The notes beneath the pieces were generated by a model that was given only the letters and a program-made list of their open reading frames with translations, ran no database searches and was not told where the DNA came from. DNA of 34,497 bases from Candidatus Kuenenia stuttgartensis (GTDB taxonomy: Bacteria; Planctomycetota; Planctomycetia; Gemmatales; Gemmataceae). The position numbers and the translations under genes are program-made. The stretch is from NCBI GenBank assembly GCA_945875585.1, contig CAMCLK010000052.1, positions 1-34,497 of the forward strand, read 5' to 3'. This document shows positions 16,885-24,196 of this stretch, piece by piece (the stretch's first letter is position 1; each line of letters begins with the position of its first letter).

Positions 16885-17292
16885 ATGGCAGGCATCAACC
16901 CGTACATCGAAAAAGTGGATGCTCCACCAGCAAAATGCCGGTTCAAGATCACGTTCAAACCGATGGAAACCGCATTTGAAGTTTCGCCCGAGAAGATCCC
17001 CTACGACCGGACAGGGCTACCGGGAAGCCTGCTCGATATTGCAGCTGGTGCTGGTGTCGATATCGACCACGCCTGCGGTGGCGTGGCAGCGTGTTCCACA
17101 TGCCATGTGATTGTTCATAAAGGACTGGAAAGCTGCAACGTAGCCACGGAAGACGAGCAGGACATGCTCGACGAGGCGCGCGGTGTGACCATGGAATCGA
17201 GGCTGGCATGCCAGTGCGTTCCAGACGGGAGCACCGAGATGGTTGTGGAAGTTCCAGCGTGGAGCCGCAATATGGTGCGCGAAGCCCACTGA
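16885..17292 (+). CDS. fdx: 2Fe-2S ferredoxin, adrenodoxin/Isc type
   Basis: A 135-residue ferredoxin. The cluster ligands are Cys64, Cys70 and Cys73 in HACGGVAACSTC and Cys109 in SRLACQC, the C-x5-C-x2-C...C arrangement of Isc-type or adrenodoxin-type ferredoxins. EDEQDMLDEA is the typical acidic partner-binding helix. An extra Cys (111) and a Cys at 84 are present. The ~20-residue N-terminal extension is unusual. Such proteins donate single electrons to iron-sulfur assembly or monooxygenases. No isc genes are next to it. The start is supported by AAAGGAG about 9 bases upstream. Confidence 0.93.
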   Translation: MAGINPYIEKVDAPPAKCRFKITFKPMETAFEVSPEKIPYDRTGLPGSLLDIAAGAGVDIDHACGGVAACSTCHVIVHKGLESCNVATEDEQDMLDEARGVTMESRLACQCVPDGSTEMVVEVPAWSRNMVREAH

Positions 17293-17302
17293 TTATCTCG
17301 CG

Positions 17303-18037
17303 TCAATCCACCACAGGGCTAAATAAAATCGGCAGCACGATCACCTGCGAAAATTGAGACCTGTAAACGCCATAATGTCCACCGTTATGGCCCAAGGTGC
17401 TGTGCACTTGATGCCACGGATACTGCCTGAGCCTGCGACGCATCAGATCGATTTCATCCGGGCTTTTGGGAATAGGCTGGAACCCGAATCGGCCTGCGGC
17501 TTTGGACGTTGAATAATCATCGCCGCAACCGGACACCTTCATCACAATGCCAAGAATCAGCCAATCGGCTTCGCTGTACCACACATGAACACCCAGACGT
17601 GATGCCCGTAAGGCACCGGCAATATCAGCCTTTGTTGAGCATGAAGGCACCAAAAGGGCCATTTTTTCAATAGTGTCTGGAGGCATGGCGCCAGCCGCAT
17701 GAAGTGCCACATGGCAGCCAGCACTATGGCCCAGCAACCAAACACGCCCACCCGGATGCGCATTTTTCCAATTCATGATCTGGCTGGCGAGCTCGAGCCC
17801 TTTCTTCTGGGCATATTCTGTGTCCATCTGATCAGCTAAATAGCGGCGAAACCCGTGCGACCACAAGAATGGAATCACGTCAACATCGGGGGCAACAGCA
17901 GCCGTGCCGCGCAGATACGAATTGGAACAGGTGAAAAATCCACCAGCACCATCCACCACGAAAAGAGCCTTGGAAGGCTCTTCCAGGGCAAATATGGCCC
18001 CGATCAGCAACCAAGCGGGGAAAAAACCTGGCACCAT
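17303..18037 (-). CDS. Alpha/beta hydrolase with N-terminal membrane or signal segment
   Basis: A 244-residue serine-hydrolase-like protein. A hydrophobic N-terminus (GFFPAWLLIGAIFALEE) could be a signal peptide. The nucleophile elbow is LLGHSAGCH (Ser about residue 105), an acid is likely in WYSEADWL and the catalytic His in GHNGGHYG. This resembles poorly characterised planctomycetal alpha/beta hydrolases. The substrate is unknown. It converges with the ferredoxin gene (10-base gap) and diverges from the BMC operon, so the 347-base region at 18038-18384 must carry promoters for both directions. Confidence 0.7.
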   Translation of the reverse strand: MVPGFFPAWLLIGAIFALEEPSKALFVVDGAGGFFTCSNSYLRGTAAVAPDVDVIPFLWSHGFRRYLADQMDTEYAQKKGLELASQIMNWKNAHPGGRVWLLGHSAGCHVALHAAGAMPPDTIEKMALLVPSCSTKADIAGALRASRLGVHVWYSEADWLILGIVMKVSGCGDDYSTSKAAGRFGFQPIPKSPDEIDLMRRRLRQYPWHQVHSTLGHNGGHYGVYRSQFSQVIVLPILFSPVVD

Positions 18038-18232
18038 GCGGGGTATCCGGCTGTTTCAACGAGCTGTCTCGGAATTTATCGGCAATTGACAATGTGATCG
18101 CCAACGAATTTCCAAGGCCCTTCCAAAATCAATCACGTAACGATCGTGCCGCCACAAAGCAAAGACTTCCTCGATAAGAGCACTGATTCGAGCGAAGAGA
18201 AACGTCCTTTCAAGCCGATAGGAGCAGAGTCA

Positions 18233-18254
18233 GACTGTTCCAGTCAAAAACTGG
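18233..18254. promoter_or_regulatory. Candidate operator: three alternating ACTG/CAGT half-sites
   Basis: GACTG-TTC-CAGTC (18233-18245) overlaps CCAGT-CAAAA-ACTGG (18240-18254), giving ACTG-N3-CAGT-N5-ACTG. It lies about 30 bases upstream of the candidate -35 box and directly before the DeoR-type gene. This makes it the best candidate site for autoregulation. The assignment is inference. Confidence 0.4.
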
Positions 18255-18284
18255 GAGGTTTGCGTATTTCTTGGATGTTTCTGC

Positions 18285-18313
18285 TTGACGATGGCCTTTT
18301 TCGGTCATAACCT
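18285..18313 (+). promoter_or_regulatory. Candidate sigma70-type promoter of the microcompartment operon
   Basis: TTGACG (18285-18290), a 17-base spacer and TAACCT (18308-18313) lie about 70 bases before the regulator start. The -35 is near consensus (5 of 6) and the -10 is moderate (3 of 6). Confidence 0.45.
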
Positions 18314-18370
18314 GAAACTGAGTGAACGACTTTGGAAGATCAAGTATCAAAACTACCAACTTCTTCCATC

Positions 18371-18375
18371 AGGAG
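18371..18375 (+). promoter_or_regulatory. Shine-Dalgarno deciding the GTG start of the DeoR-type gene
   Basis: AGGAG lies 9 bases before the GTG at 18385. It makes that codon the best start, because homology to DeoR proteins begins there (LVEERRHKVLE). Confidence 0.7.
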
Positions 18376-18384
18376 CTCCCAATA

Positions 18385-19173
18385 GTGTTGGTCGAGGAAC
18401 GTCGCCACAAAGTGCTCGAACTAGTCGGGCAAAGCGGATTCGCCAGTCTGGCGGATTTGGCGCGACGTATTCAGGTTTCTGAATCGACCATCCGGCGTGA
18501 TCTTGAGCATTTGCATTTGCAGGGGCACTTGCGCAGAACCCACGGTGGCGCAGTTCTCGATGGCGAGGCCACGGCTTTTCCGGCCCTCGACGAGCGAGCC
18601 ACGCACCAACGCGACGAAAAAGCTGCGATTGGCCGTTTGGCGGCAGCCATGATCCGTGATGGCGACACCGTTCTGCTCGATGGTGGGACCACCACTCTCG
18701 AAGTGGCGCGATACCTTATTGGTCGCCCTGTGCAGATCGTGACCAACAGTCTGCCGATTGCCCAGCTTTTTGCTTCCAGTCAAACCAATGAATTGGTGGT
18801 TTTGGGTGGATTTGTTTATCCGCGTACGGGCGTGGCGCTTGGCCCACTCACCATTCGGATGATCGATGATTTGCATGTGCGCGTCACAGTTCTCAGCGTG
18901 GGAGGCATCACCGATCGCGGCCTTTTCAATAGCAACCTGCTGCTGGTGGAAACTGAACGCGCCATGATGCGCTGCGCCGACGAAGTCATGGTGGTGGCGG
19001 ATCGGACCAAAGTTGGTCATCCTGCCTTGGCCTGGCTTTGCGCGCTTGGAGACATTGACGATCTGGTAGTGGATGGAACGGAACACGATACACGGCCTGA
19101 ATGGCTGGAACAGTCTGGGGCACGCCTTCACGTCGCCAGAGTGGACGGAAGGGCAACTGGGGGTGGAACATGA
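18385..19173 (+). CDS. DeoR-family transcriptional regulator of the BMC operon
   Basis: A 262-residue regulator. The N-terminal DeoR winged helix-turn-helix is clear: LVEERRHKVLELV, SLADLARRIQVSESTIRRDLEHL, then LRRTHGGAV. The C-terminal DeoR sugar-sensor domain follows with DEKAAIGRLAA, GDTVLLDGGTTTLEVARYL, VTNSLPIAQL and VVADRTKVG. Members usually repress sugar operons and are released by a phosphorylated sugar intermediate. Here fuculose- or rhamnulose-phosphate is plausible by context, not shown. The GTG start at 18385 has AGGAG 9 bases upstream; the frame extends to 18322 but lacks a site there. Its stop overlaps the pduL start (ATGA), so regulator and enzyme are co-translated. Confidence 0.92.
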   Translation: MLVEERRHKVLELVGQSGFASLADLARRIQVSESTIRRDLEHLHLQGHLRRTHGGAVLDGEATAFPALDERATHQRDEKAAIGRLAAAMIRDGDTVLLDGGTTTLEVARYLIGRPVQIVTNSLPIAQLFASSQTNELVVLGGFVYPRTGVALGPLTIRMIDDLHVRVTVLSVGGITDRGLFNSNLLLVETERAMMRCADEVMVVADRTKVGHPALAWLCALGDIDDLVVDGTEHDTRPEWLEQSGARLHVARVDGRATGGGT

Positions 19174-19871
19174 GCGGTGGAGTTGAGGGTGGTGGTCTGG
19201 ATCGTTCACGCGTGGAGCGCCTTGTGCGCGACGCCTTGCGTGGGCTGGTTCCCAGTCGGCCTGCCGCCGGCACGCCGGCAGCGGTGAGTTCACCTGCCAC
19301 ACCCAAGCTGGTGGTGAATGTATCCGCGCGCCATTGCCATGTGACTCAGGAAGACTTGGAGCGCTTGTTTGGCCCGGGCCACAAACTGCGCCCTATGAAG
19401 ATGCTTTATCAAGATGGTTTTTTCGCGGCGGAAGAGTCGGTGACACTGGTCGGGCCACGCCAGCGAATTATCAGCAGCTTGCGGATTCTTGGGCCATGCC
19501 GGGATCATAGCCAAGTGGAATTGTCGTTCACCGACGCCATCATGATGGGTCTGGACATTCCGGTTCGTAAAAGTGGTGATCACCGCGATTCACCGGGCGC
19601 CTACCTGATAGGGCCGCGCGGCATGGTCAAGCTTGAGCGGGGCGTGATCCGCCATGAACGCCACATTCATATGGGTCCTGCTGATGCCGCTTTTTACGGC
19701 GTCAAAGACGGTGACCGGTTGAACCTGCGCGTGCGGGGCGACTGTCCGGCGGTGCTGGAGAGTTTGTTGGTGCGGTATAGCCCAGCGTCCAAGCTCGAGG
19801 TTCACCTCGATACAGACGAAGGCAATGCCGTGAATCTGGGCCGGGCGACTGGCATGGAGCTGTTCGCGTGA
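19170..19871 (+). CDS. pduL: PduL-type phosphotransacylase with N-terminal encapsulation peptide
   Basis: A 233-residue enzyme that exchanges CoA for phosphate on acyl-CoA, recycling CoA inside the microcompartment. The zinc ligands are expected at His55 and His57 (SARHCHVT) and His165 and His167 ([10 protein letters not shown]), the two duplicated PduL motifs. GPGHKLRP and [11 protein letters not shown] are also family blocks. Residues about 10-27 ([18 protein letters not shown]) form a short amphipathic helix followed by a Pro/Ala/Ser linker (30-45), the layout of a shell-targeting peptide. By context it would turn lactyl-CoA into lactyl-phosphate for the acetate kinase encoded downstream. 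It starts at the ATG overlapping the regulator stop. Confidence 0.95.
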   Translation: MSGGVEGGGLDRSRVERLVRDALRGLVPSRPAAGTPAAVSSPATPKLVVNVSARHCHVTQEDLERLFGPGHKLRPMKMLYQDGFFAAEESVTLVGPRQRIISSLRILGPCRDHSQVELSFTDAIMMGLDIPVRKSGDHRDSPGAYLIGPRGMVKLERGVIRHERHIHMGPADAAFYGVKDGDRLNLRVRGDCPAVLESLLVRYSPASKLEVHLDTDEGNAVNLGRATGMELFA

Positions 19872-19993
19872 CCGGGCCTTCGGGACGACGACGCCGCAGT
19901 GCGAACGCTGCGGAGAACAATGGAGAACGACGGATCGGGCAGGAGACTGGCTCTACCCCGACCACAGGCGAGGATTCCTCGAGGAGCAAGAAC

Positions 19994-20278
19994 ATGGCCA
20001 ATATGGAAGCATTGGGAATGATCGAAACAAAGGGGCTGACAGCCTTGGTGGAAGCGAGCGACGCCATGCTCAAGTCCGCCAATGTTACCCTTTTGGGCTG
20101 GGAACAGATCGGTAGCGGTCTGGTGACAGCTATGGTTGTAGGCGACGTGGCCGCTGTTAAAGCAGCCATCGACGCTGGCGCGGCTGCAGCAAGCCGGGTT
20201 GGCGAAGTGGTAGGAATCCAAGTGATTCCTCGCCCACATAGCGACATTCAGTGCATTCTTCCCAAGTCATCTGTCTGA
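19994..20278 (+). CDS. BMC-H hexameric shell protein 1
   Basis: A 94-residue single-BMC-domain protein that forms hexameric facet tiles. Family features are [21 protein letters not shown] at the start, [34 protein letters not shown] in the middle (read as segments) and VIPRPHSDI near the end. The pore loop is IGSG, the common form. GGAG lies 7 bases upstream of the ATG at 19994. The frame is open back to a GTG overlapping the pduL stop (19868), but that 42-residue extension is charged, low-complexity and absent from BMC-H proteins, so it is rejected. The 122 bases before the gene contain a small hairpin (CCGCAG/CTGCGG, 19894-19913). Confidence 0.95.
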   Translation: MANMEALGMIETKGLTALVEASDAMLKSANVTLLGWEQIGSGLVTAMVVGDVAAVKAAIDAGAAAASRVGEVVGIQVIPRPHSDIQCILPKSSV

Positions 20279-20308
20279 TTCAGAAACACCCAAGAAGGAG
20301 ATTCGAAC

Positions 20309-20596
20309 ATGAGCACCGCGACCAGATCCGAAGCCCTTGGCATCATTGAGACAAAGGGACTGATTTCCGCCGTTGCAGCCGCTGACGCCATGTGCAAGTC
20401 GGCCAATGTGACCCTTTCCGGACAAAAGCGAATCGGTAATGCCTTTGTCGCTATTTTTGTACGTGGCGATGTGGGCAGCGTGCGCGCGGCAGTGGATGCT
20501 GGCGGCAAAGCAGCCAGCGAGCACGGCGAACTGATCAGCGCCCATGTCATTCCCCGCCCCGAGGCAGCAGTACTGGAAAAGTTCCTAGGCAAATAA
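20309..20596 (+). CDS. BMC-H hexameric shell protein 2
   Basis: A 95-residue paralogue of the preceding shell protein: SEALGIIETKGLISAVAAADAM, then CKSANVTLSG, GDVGSVRAAVDAGGKAA and HVIPRPEA. The pore segment reads IGNAFV instead of IGSGLV, so its hexamer pore should differ in size and chemistry from shell protein 1. A Cys sits in the helix before the KSANV strand. AAGGAG precedes the ATG by about 8 bases. It follows the first shell gene by 30 bases. The hairpin after it (20613-20636) may set the expression ratio of shell to enzymes. Confidence 0.95.
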   Translation: MSTATRSEALGIIETKGLISAVAAADAMCKSANVTLSGQKRIGNAFVAIFVRGDVGSVRAAVDAGGKAASEHGELISAHVIPRPEAAVLEKFLGK

Positions 20597-20612
20597 TGCC
20601 CAGGCACGTGGC

Positions 20613-20636
20613 GCGGGGTTCGATATCGAGCCCCGC
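20613..20636 (+). promoter_or_regulatory. Strong palindrome between shell and enzyme genes
   Basis: GCGGGGTTCGAT is followed directly by ATCGAGCCCCGC: 12 paired positions with one G-T wobble, 17 bases after the second BMC-H stop. In RNA it would form a GC-rich hairpin of about 10 bp. There is no U tract, so it is more likely an mRNA-stabilising or attenuating hairpin than a full terminator. Confidence 0.55.
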
Positions 20637-20654
20637 CCGGGAGCCCGTAACGCC

Positions 20655-21842
20655 ATGAAAATTCTTGTAGCCAATCTGGGAAGCACCAGCTTCAAGTACC
20701 GTCTCTTCGAGATGGAGCGTGAAACGCTTCTGGCAAGAGGCGGATTTGAGCGCATTGGCGCCGCATCATCTCCATTTACGGTGGAGGCCGGTGGCAAACG
20801 TGAAGAAGGGGCCATAGCTGCTCCAGACCATGCGGCTGCCGTTAGGGCTTGCTTGGCTCAACTCACTGAACGTGGATGCTTGACATCCGGTAATGACTTA
20901 TCAGCCATTGGCTTCAAGGCGGTTCATGCCCGCGGCATCAGCGGCGCCCATAGGGTGAGCGATGCGGTGCTGACAGCCATGGAAGATTACAACACAGTAG
21001 CCCCGGCGCATAATCCGCCTTATGTCGCTGCCATGCGACTTCTGGCGCGGGAATTCCCATCGATTCCCTTGGTAGCTGCCTTTGAAACTGGCTTCCACCA
21101 GACGATCGGGCCCGCTGAAGGTCTTTATGCCGTCCCCAGGGAATGGATTGAAAAACACGGTATTCGCCGCTGGGGCTTCCACGGCGCAAGCCACCGCTTT
21201 ATGGCGGGCCGAGGCAGTGAGCTTCTTGGTAATCCTTCAGCCCGGCTGATTTCGTGCCACTTGGGCGGATCGAGTTCTTTATGCGCCATTTCTGCAGGTA
21301 AATCAGTTGCGTGCAGCCTGGGCATGAGTCCTCAGAGCGGACTTCCACACAACAACCGTGTGGGAGACTTCGACGTTTTTGCACTTCCAGCCCTCATGAA
21401 CGAAACAGGCCGCTCGCTCGATCAACTTCTCGACGATCTGGCCAATCGGTCTGGCCTTGAAGGGCTGTCTGGTTACCGCGATCTGCGCGATATTGAAAAA
21501 GCAGCGGCGGAGGGCGAGCCCCGGGCGCGAGAAGCACTCGACGTATTTGTAGGTTCCATCCGACACTATTTGGGTGCCTACATGGTGACTCTGGGCGGAG
21601 CCGATGGCATTTTGTTCACGGGTGGCATTGGCGAAAACTCGTCGCTGATTCGCGAGGAGGTCTGCCGGGGTCTTGAATGGGCCGGAATTGTGCTCGACCC
21701 CGCCGCCAACAGCACTGCTCGGGGAGAATCTACAATTCATGCTACTTCGAGCAAGACTCAGGTGTGGATTCTGCCGACAAACGAAGAGATCGTTGTTGCG
21801 AGGCAGGCGCGTGAACTGCTCGGCAACGAGGCAACAACCTGA
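20655..21842 (+). CDS. ackA: Acetate kinase family enzyme (BMC-associated)
   Basis: A 395-residue acetate kinase homologue of normal length. It converts an acyl-phosphate and ADP to the acid and ATP. Landmarks are the phosphate-binding NLGSTSFKYRLF at the N-terminus, GFKAVHARG, the PPYVAAMRLL and FETGFHQTI blocks, WGFHGASHRFM, ISCHLGGSSSLCAI and GADGILFTGGIGENSS. The usual RSGDIDP segment reads NRVGDFDVFALP, a visible departure near the active site that may accommodate lactyl-phosphate. No encapsulation peptide is visible, so it may act outside the shell. GGGAG lies about 11 bases upstream of the ATG. Confidence 0.93.
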   Translation: MKILVANLGSTSFKYRLFEMERETLLARGGFERIGAASSPFTVEAGGKREEGAIAAPDHAAAVRACLAQLTERGCLTSGNDLSAIGFKAVHARGISGAHRVSDAVLTAMEDYNTVAPAHNPPYVAAMRLLAREFPSIPLVAAFETGFHQTIGPAEGLYAVPREWIEKHGIRRWGFHGASHRFMAGRGSELLGNPSARLISCHLGGSSSLCAISAGKSVACSLGMSPQSGLPHNNRVGDFDVFALPALMNETGRSLDQLLDDLANRSGLEGLSGYRDLRDIEKAAAEGEPRAREALDVFVGSIRHYLGAYMVTLGGADGILFTGGIGENSSLIREEVCRGLEWAGIVLDPAANSTARGESTIHATSSKTQVWILPTNEEIVVARQARELLGNEATT

Positions 21843-21878
21843 CAACGAGAATGAGTCAGGCTTAAGGAGACCGAATCG

Positions 21879-22118
21879 ATGAAAGTGGACATTACGTATT
21901 GCACGTCCTGAGGCTACAGGCGATTCGCCACCAGTTTGGTGGAAGCGATTCGCAACGCGCACGCCGACGTTAATGTCGAAGCGCACACTGGTTCGGGCGG
22001 GGTGTTTGACGTGGTGATCGACGGAAACAAGGTCTACAGCAAGTGGGATACCGGAAGGTTCCCAGCCAATGCGGACATTGTGACGATCATCAATGGCCTG
22101 AAGGCGAAAACAGCCTGA
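21879..22118 (+). CDS. Predicted selenoprotein, Rdx/SelW-like, with in-frame UGA (Sec) at codon 11
   Basis: Read with TGA (21909-21911) as selenocysteine, this 79-residue frame starts MKVDITYCTSUGYRRF, with the CxxU redox motif followed by Gly-Tyr exactly as in SelW (C-G-A-U-G-Y). The rest fits the Rdx thioredoxin-like fold: a helix (LVEAIRNAHADV), then VFDVVIDGNKVYSKWDTGRFP and a C-terminal helix (ADIVTIINGLKAK), near the usual SelW length. TAAGGAGA lies 8 bases before the ATG at 21879, while the frame left after the TGA has no ribosome-binding site and would lack the active site. A stem-loop directly after the TGA fits a bacterial SECIS. The partner is unknown; a thiol/selenol redox role in the BMC operon is inferred. 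Confidence 0.88.
21909..21953 (+). promoter_or_regulatory. Putative bacterial SECIS element after the UGA
   Basis: The upper stem is CCACC (21928-21932) with GGTGG (21938-21942) and loop AGTTT, with G at loop position 2. The lower stem is GCGATTCG (21920-21927) with CGATTCGC (21946-21953), with one T-T mismatch, and bases 21943-21945 bulge. The loop begins 21 bases after the UGA. These values match the known bSECIS rules (G in the first two loop bases, 16-37 bases from UGA to loop). Confidence 0.8.
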
Positions 22119-22135
22119 CCCAAACGGAGTTCTTC

Positions 22136-22447
22136 ATGTTCCTGGCTCGCGTGACAGGCGCAGTGGTCGCCACCCAAAAAGCGGAAACAATGACCGGGCA
22201 AAAGCTCTTGGTCGTTGAACCCGTGCGGGTGGATCCAAATGACCGTAGCCGCCTTGTCAACGCGGGCCGGACTTTTATTGCGGTGGATCCATTGGGAGCT
22301 GGCATGGGCCAGTTGGTGCTCATTGTTCAGGGAAGCAGCGCCCGATTGATGCCGGAGACTGACAAACTCCCCATCGATACCGCGGTGATAGGCATCGTGG
22401 ATACAGTTCAAATTGATGACGTCGAAGTATTCAACGGCCGGTCGTAA
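22136..22447 (+). CDS. BMC-P pentameric shell (vertex) protein 1, EutN/CcmL family
   Basis: A 103-residue EutN/CcmL-type protein that caps polyhedral shell vertices as a pentamer. It begins FLARVTGAVVATQKAETMTGQKLLVVEPV, with the typical GxVVAT and KL-V-P segments, then FIAVDPLGAGMGQLVLIVQGSSAR (the family V-D-x-x-G-A-G x G x x V motif) and ends with AVIGIVDTVQ. GGAG precedes the ATG at 22136. It is the first of three pentamer genes in the operon, starting 17 bases after the predicted selenoprotein. Confidence 0.95.
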   Translation: MFLARVTGAVVATQKAETMTGQKLLVVEPVRVDPNDRSRLVNAGRTFIAVDPLGAGMGQLVLIVQGSSARLMPETDKLPIDTAVIGIVDTVQIDDVEVFNGRS

Positions 22448-22476
22448 TACCGGAGACCATGACGGGGTAATTCATT

Positions 22477-23922
22477 ATGTCGGGCAGACTTCAAGCAACA
22501 GACGAAATGGTTCGCAGGGTTGTTGAGCGCGTGGTATCGCAAGTTCGTGGCGCCTCGGCACCAGTCGTTCCTGCCAAAACCAATACCCCAGCCCGATCCG
22601 GTGCTGAAGGCGTATTCGCCACGGCAGATGAGGCCATCTCGGCAGCATCAGCAGGCCAGAAAGCCTATGCCCTGCGTGGATTAAGCGATCGTCGTGCTGC
22701 CATTGAAGTCATCCGCACCATCTGCCGGGAACAGGCGGAACCCCTTGGTCGGGAAGAATTCGAAGAGACGAAAATCGGCCGGCTCGAACACAAAATCGAC
22801 AAGCTGCGTGTGGTGGCATCGCGCATTCCGGGAGTTGAATGGCTCTCAACCCGTGCTTTCAGCGGTGAAGACGGTATCGCTCTTGAAGAATACGGCCCAT
22901 TCGGTGTGATCGCGGCTGTAACTCCCGTAACACACTCACTTCCCACGCTTGCCTGCAACGCCATCAACATGCTGGCTGGCGGTAATACGGTTGTGTTCAA
23001 TGCCCACCCATCGGGAGCGCGAATTGCCGCCAAGGGTGTGCGCCTGTTCAATCATGCCATTCGTCAGGCGACAGGCCTGGAAAACCTTCTGACCATTGTT
23101 GAGAATCCAACGATTGAATCCGCGCAGGCCATGTTCGATCACCGCGACGTGAAGCTTGTCTGCGTGACAGGCGGTCCTGCTTTGGCTCGCGCGGCATTGC
23201 GCAGTCCCAAGCGGGCAGTGGTAGCAGGTCCGGGTAATCCACCTGTGGTTGTGGACGGCACTGCCGACCTCGACAATGCCGCGCGCAGCATCGTGGCTGG
23301 CGCCACATACGACAACAATCTGCTGTGCATCGCTGAAAAAGAAGTGTTCGTGGTGGCTGAAGTGTTTGACGAGCTGTTCAGCCTTCTGCCTAACCACAAG
23401 TCGGTATTATTGAATTCAGCTCAGGTGGATCGGTTGACAGCCATTGCTTTCAAGACTGGCGATGGTGGCAAACTGGTTGTGAACAAAGATCTGGTTGGGG
23501 CCGACGCAACCACTTTAGCCCGCCATGCTGGTCTGGAAGTTCCAGCAGACACACTGATGCTGCACGCGGAAACAAGCGAAGACCACCCATTTGTCGGGCA
23601 TGAACAGATGATGCCATTCGTGCCATTTGTGCGCTGCCGGAATGTGGATCAGGCCATTGAACTGGCTCTAAAGCACGAGCACGGATACGGGCATACAAGC
23701 ATTATCCACTCCCGCAATGTTGAAACCATCACACGTATGGGCAAGGTGATGAACACCACACTATTCGTTCAGAATGGTGCCTGCATGGCGGGTCTGGGGG
23801 CAGGTGGCGAAGGATATGTCAGCTTCAGCATTGCCACGCCAACGGGCGAAGGCGTGACAACGCCCGCGACGTTCTGCCGTACACGCCGCAGCACCACGGT
23901 ACGCGCCCTGCGCGTGGTCTAA
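22477..23922 (+). CDS. CoA-acylating aldehyde dehydrogenase with N-terminal encapsulation peptide
   Basis: A 481-residue EutE/PduP-like enzyme that oxidises an aldehyde to acyl-CoA with NAD+. The catalytic thiol is Cys284 in NNLLCIAEKEV. The core includes EYGPFGVIAAVTPVTHSLPT (about 138-157), NTVVFNAHPSG, VTGGPALARAAL and AGPGNPPVVVD. Residues about 8-23 (TDEMVRRVVERVVSQV) form an amphipathic helix, followed by an Ala/Pro/Thr linker to about residue 45, the layout of a shell-targeting peptide. By operon context lactaldehyde is the expected substrate, giving lactyl-CoA for PduL. It is flanked by pentamer shell genes. Confidence 0.95.
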   Translation: MSGRLQATDEMVRRVVERVVSQVRGASAPVVPAKTNTPARSGAEGVFATADEAISAASAGQKAYALRGLSDRRAAIEVIRTICREQAEPLGREEFEETKIGRLEHKIDKLRVVASRIPGVEWLSTRAFSGEDGIALEEYGPFGVIAAVTPVTHSLPTLACNAINMLAGGNTVVFNAHPSGARIAAKGVRLFNHAIRQATGLENLLTIVENPTIESAQAMFDHRDVKLVCVTGGPALARAALRSPKRAVVAGPGNPPVVVDGTADLDNAARSIVAGATYDNNLLCIAEKEVFVVAEVFDELFSLLPNHKSVLLNSAQVDRLTAIAFKTGDGGKLVVNKDLVGADATTLARHAGLEVPADTLMLHAETSEDHPFVGHEQMMPFVPFVRCRNVDQAIELALKHEHGYGHTSIIHSRNVETITRMGKVMNTTLFVQNGACMAGLGAGGEGYVSFSIATPTGEGVTTPATFCRTRRSTTVRALRVV

Positions 23923-23938
23923 GGGAGACGGAAGACAC

Positions 23939-24196
23939 ATGCAGATTGGCGCAGTGGTTGGCTATGCGACGGCAACGGTAAAGCACGCTGGCTTTGTCGG
24001 GTCGAAATTGCTGATTGTTCAACCGCTGAAAGGCAATGGCGAAGTAGATGGAGATCCGATTCTGGCCATCGACCAGATTGGATCGGGACCGGGAATGAAA
24101 GTGGTTATCAGCAGCGATGGCAAGGCAGCCCGGCAAGCCGTGGGCGCAAAAAATTCGCCAGTACGCTGGCTGGTAGTGGGGGTACTCGACGGGTGA
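23939..24196 (+). CDS. BMC-P pentameric shell (vertex) protein 2, EutN/CcmL family
   Basis: An 85-residue vertex protein, the most compact of the three: QIGAVVGYATATVKHAGFVGSKLLIVQPL, then ILAIDQIGSGPGMKVVISSDGKAARQAVG and WLVVGVLDG. The D-x-I-G-S-G-x-G segment is the family core. Its final codons overlap the next gene (GTGA at 24193), so translation is coupled to the unrecognised protein. Confidence 0.94.
   Translation: MQIGAVVGYATATVKHAGFVGSKLLIVQPLKGNGEVDGDPILAIDQIGSGPGMKVVISSDGKAARQAVGAKNSPVRWLVVGVLDG

Larger units (their letters stand above)
18038..18384. other. Intergenic regulatory region ahead of the microcompartment operon
   Basis: This 347-base gap between divergent genes holds a cluster of ACTG/CAGT inverted half-sites (18233-18254), a plausible sigma70-type promoter (18285-18313) and the ribosome-binding site of the regulator gene. 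The left ~190 bases contain no gene or strong repeat that I can support. Confidence 0.7.

Noticed and set aside
18421..19302. Long minus-strand ORF (293 codons) opposite the DeoR-type gene
   Set aside because: It is a shadow of the strongly supported regulator and pduL frames, with no recognisable domain and no ribosome-binding site.
19868..19993. 42-residue N-terminal extension of the first BMC-H protein from a GTG overlapping the pduL stop
   Set aside because: It is charged low-complexity sequence not found on BMC-H proteins, and a strong ribosome-binding site sits just before the ATG at 19994.
20613..20636. Possible tRNA T-arm (GGTTCGAT motif)
   Set aside because: It is part of a simple palindrome; no acceptor, D or anticodon arms can be drawn around it.
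21936..22118. 60-residue ORF starting after the TGA (TTG start) as the real gene
   Set aside because: No ribosome-binding site, unusual start codon, and it lacks the N-terminal strand and CxxU active site that the upstream in-frame sequence supplies.
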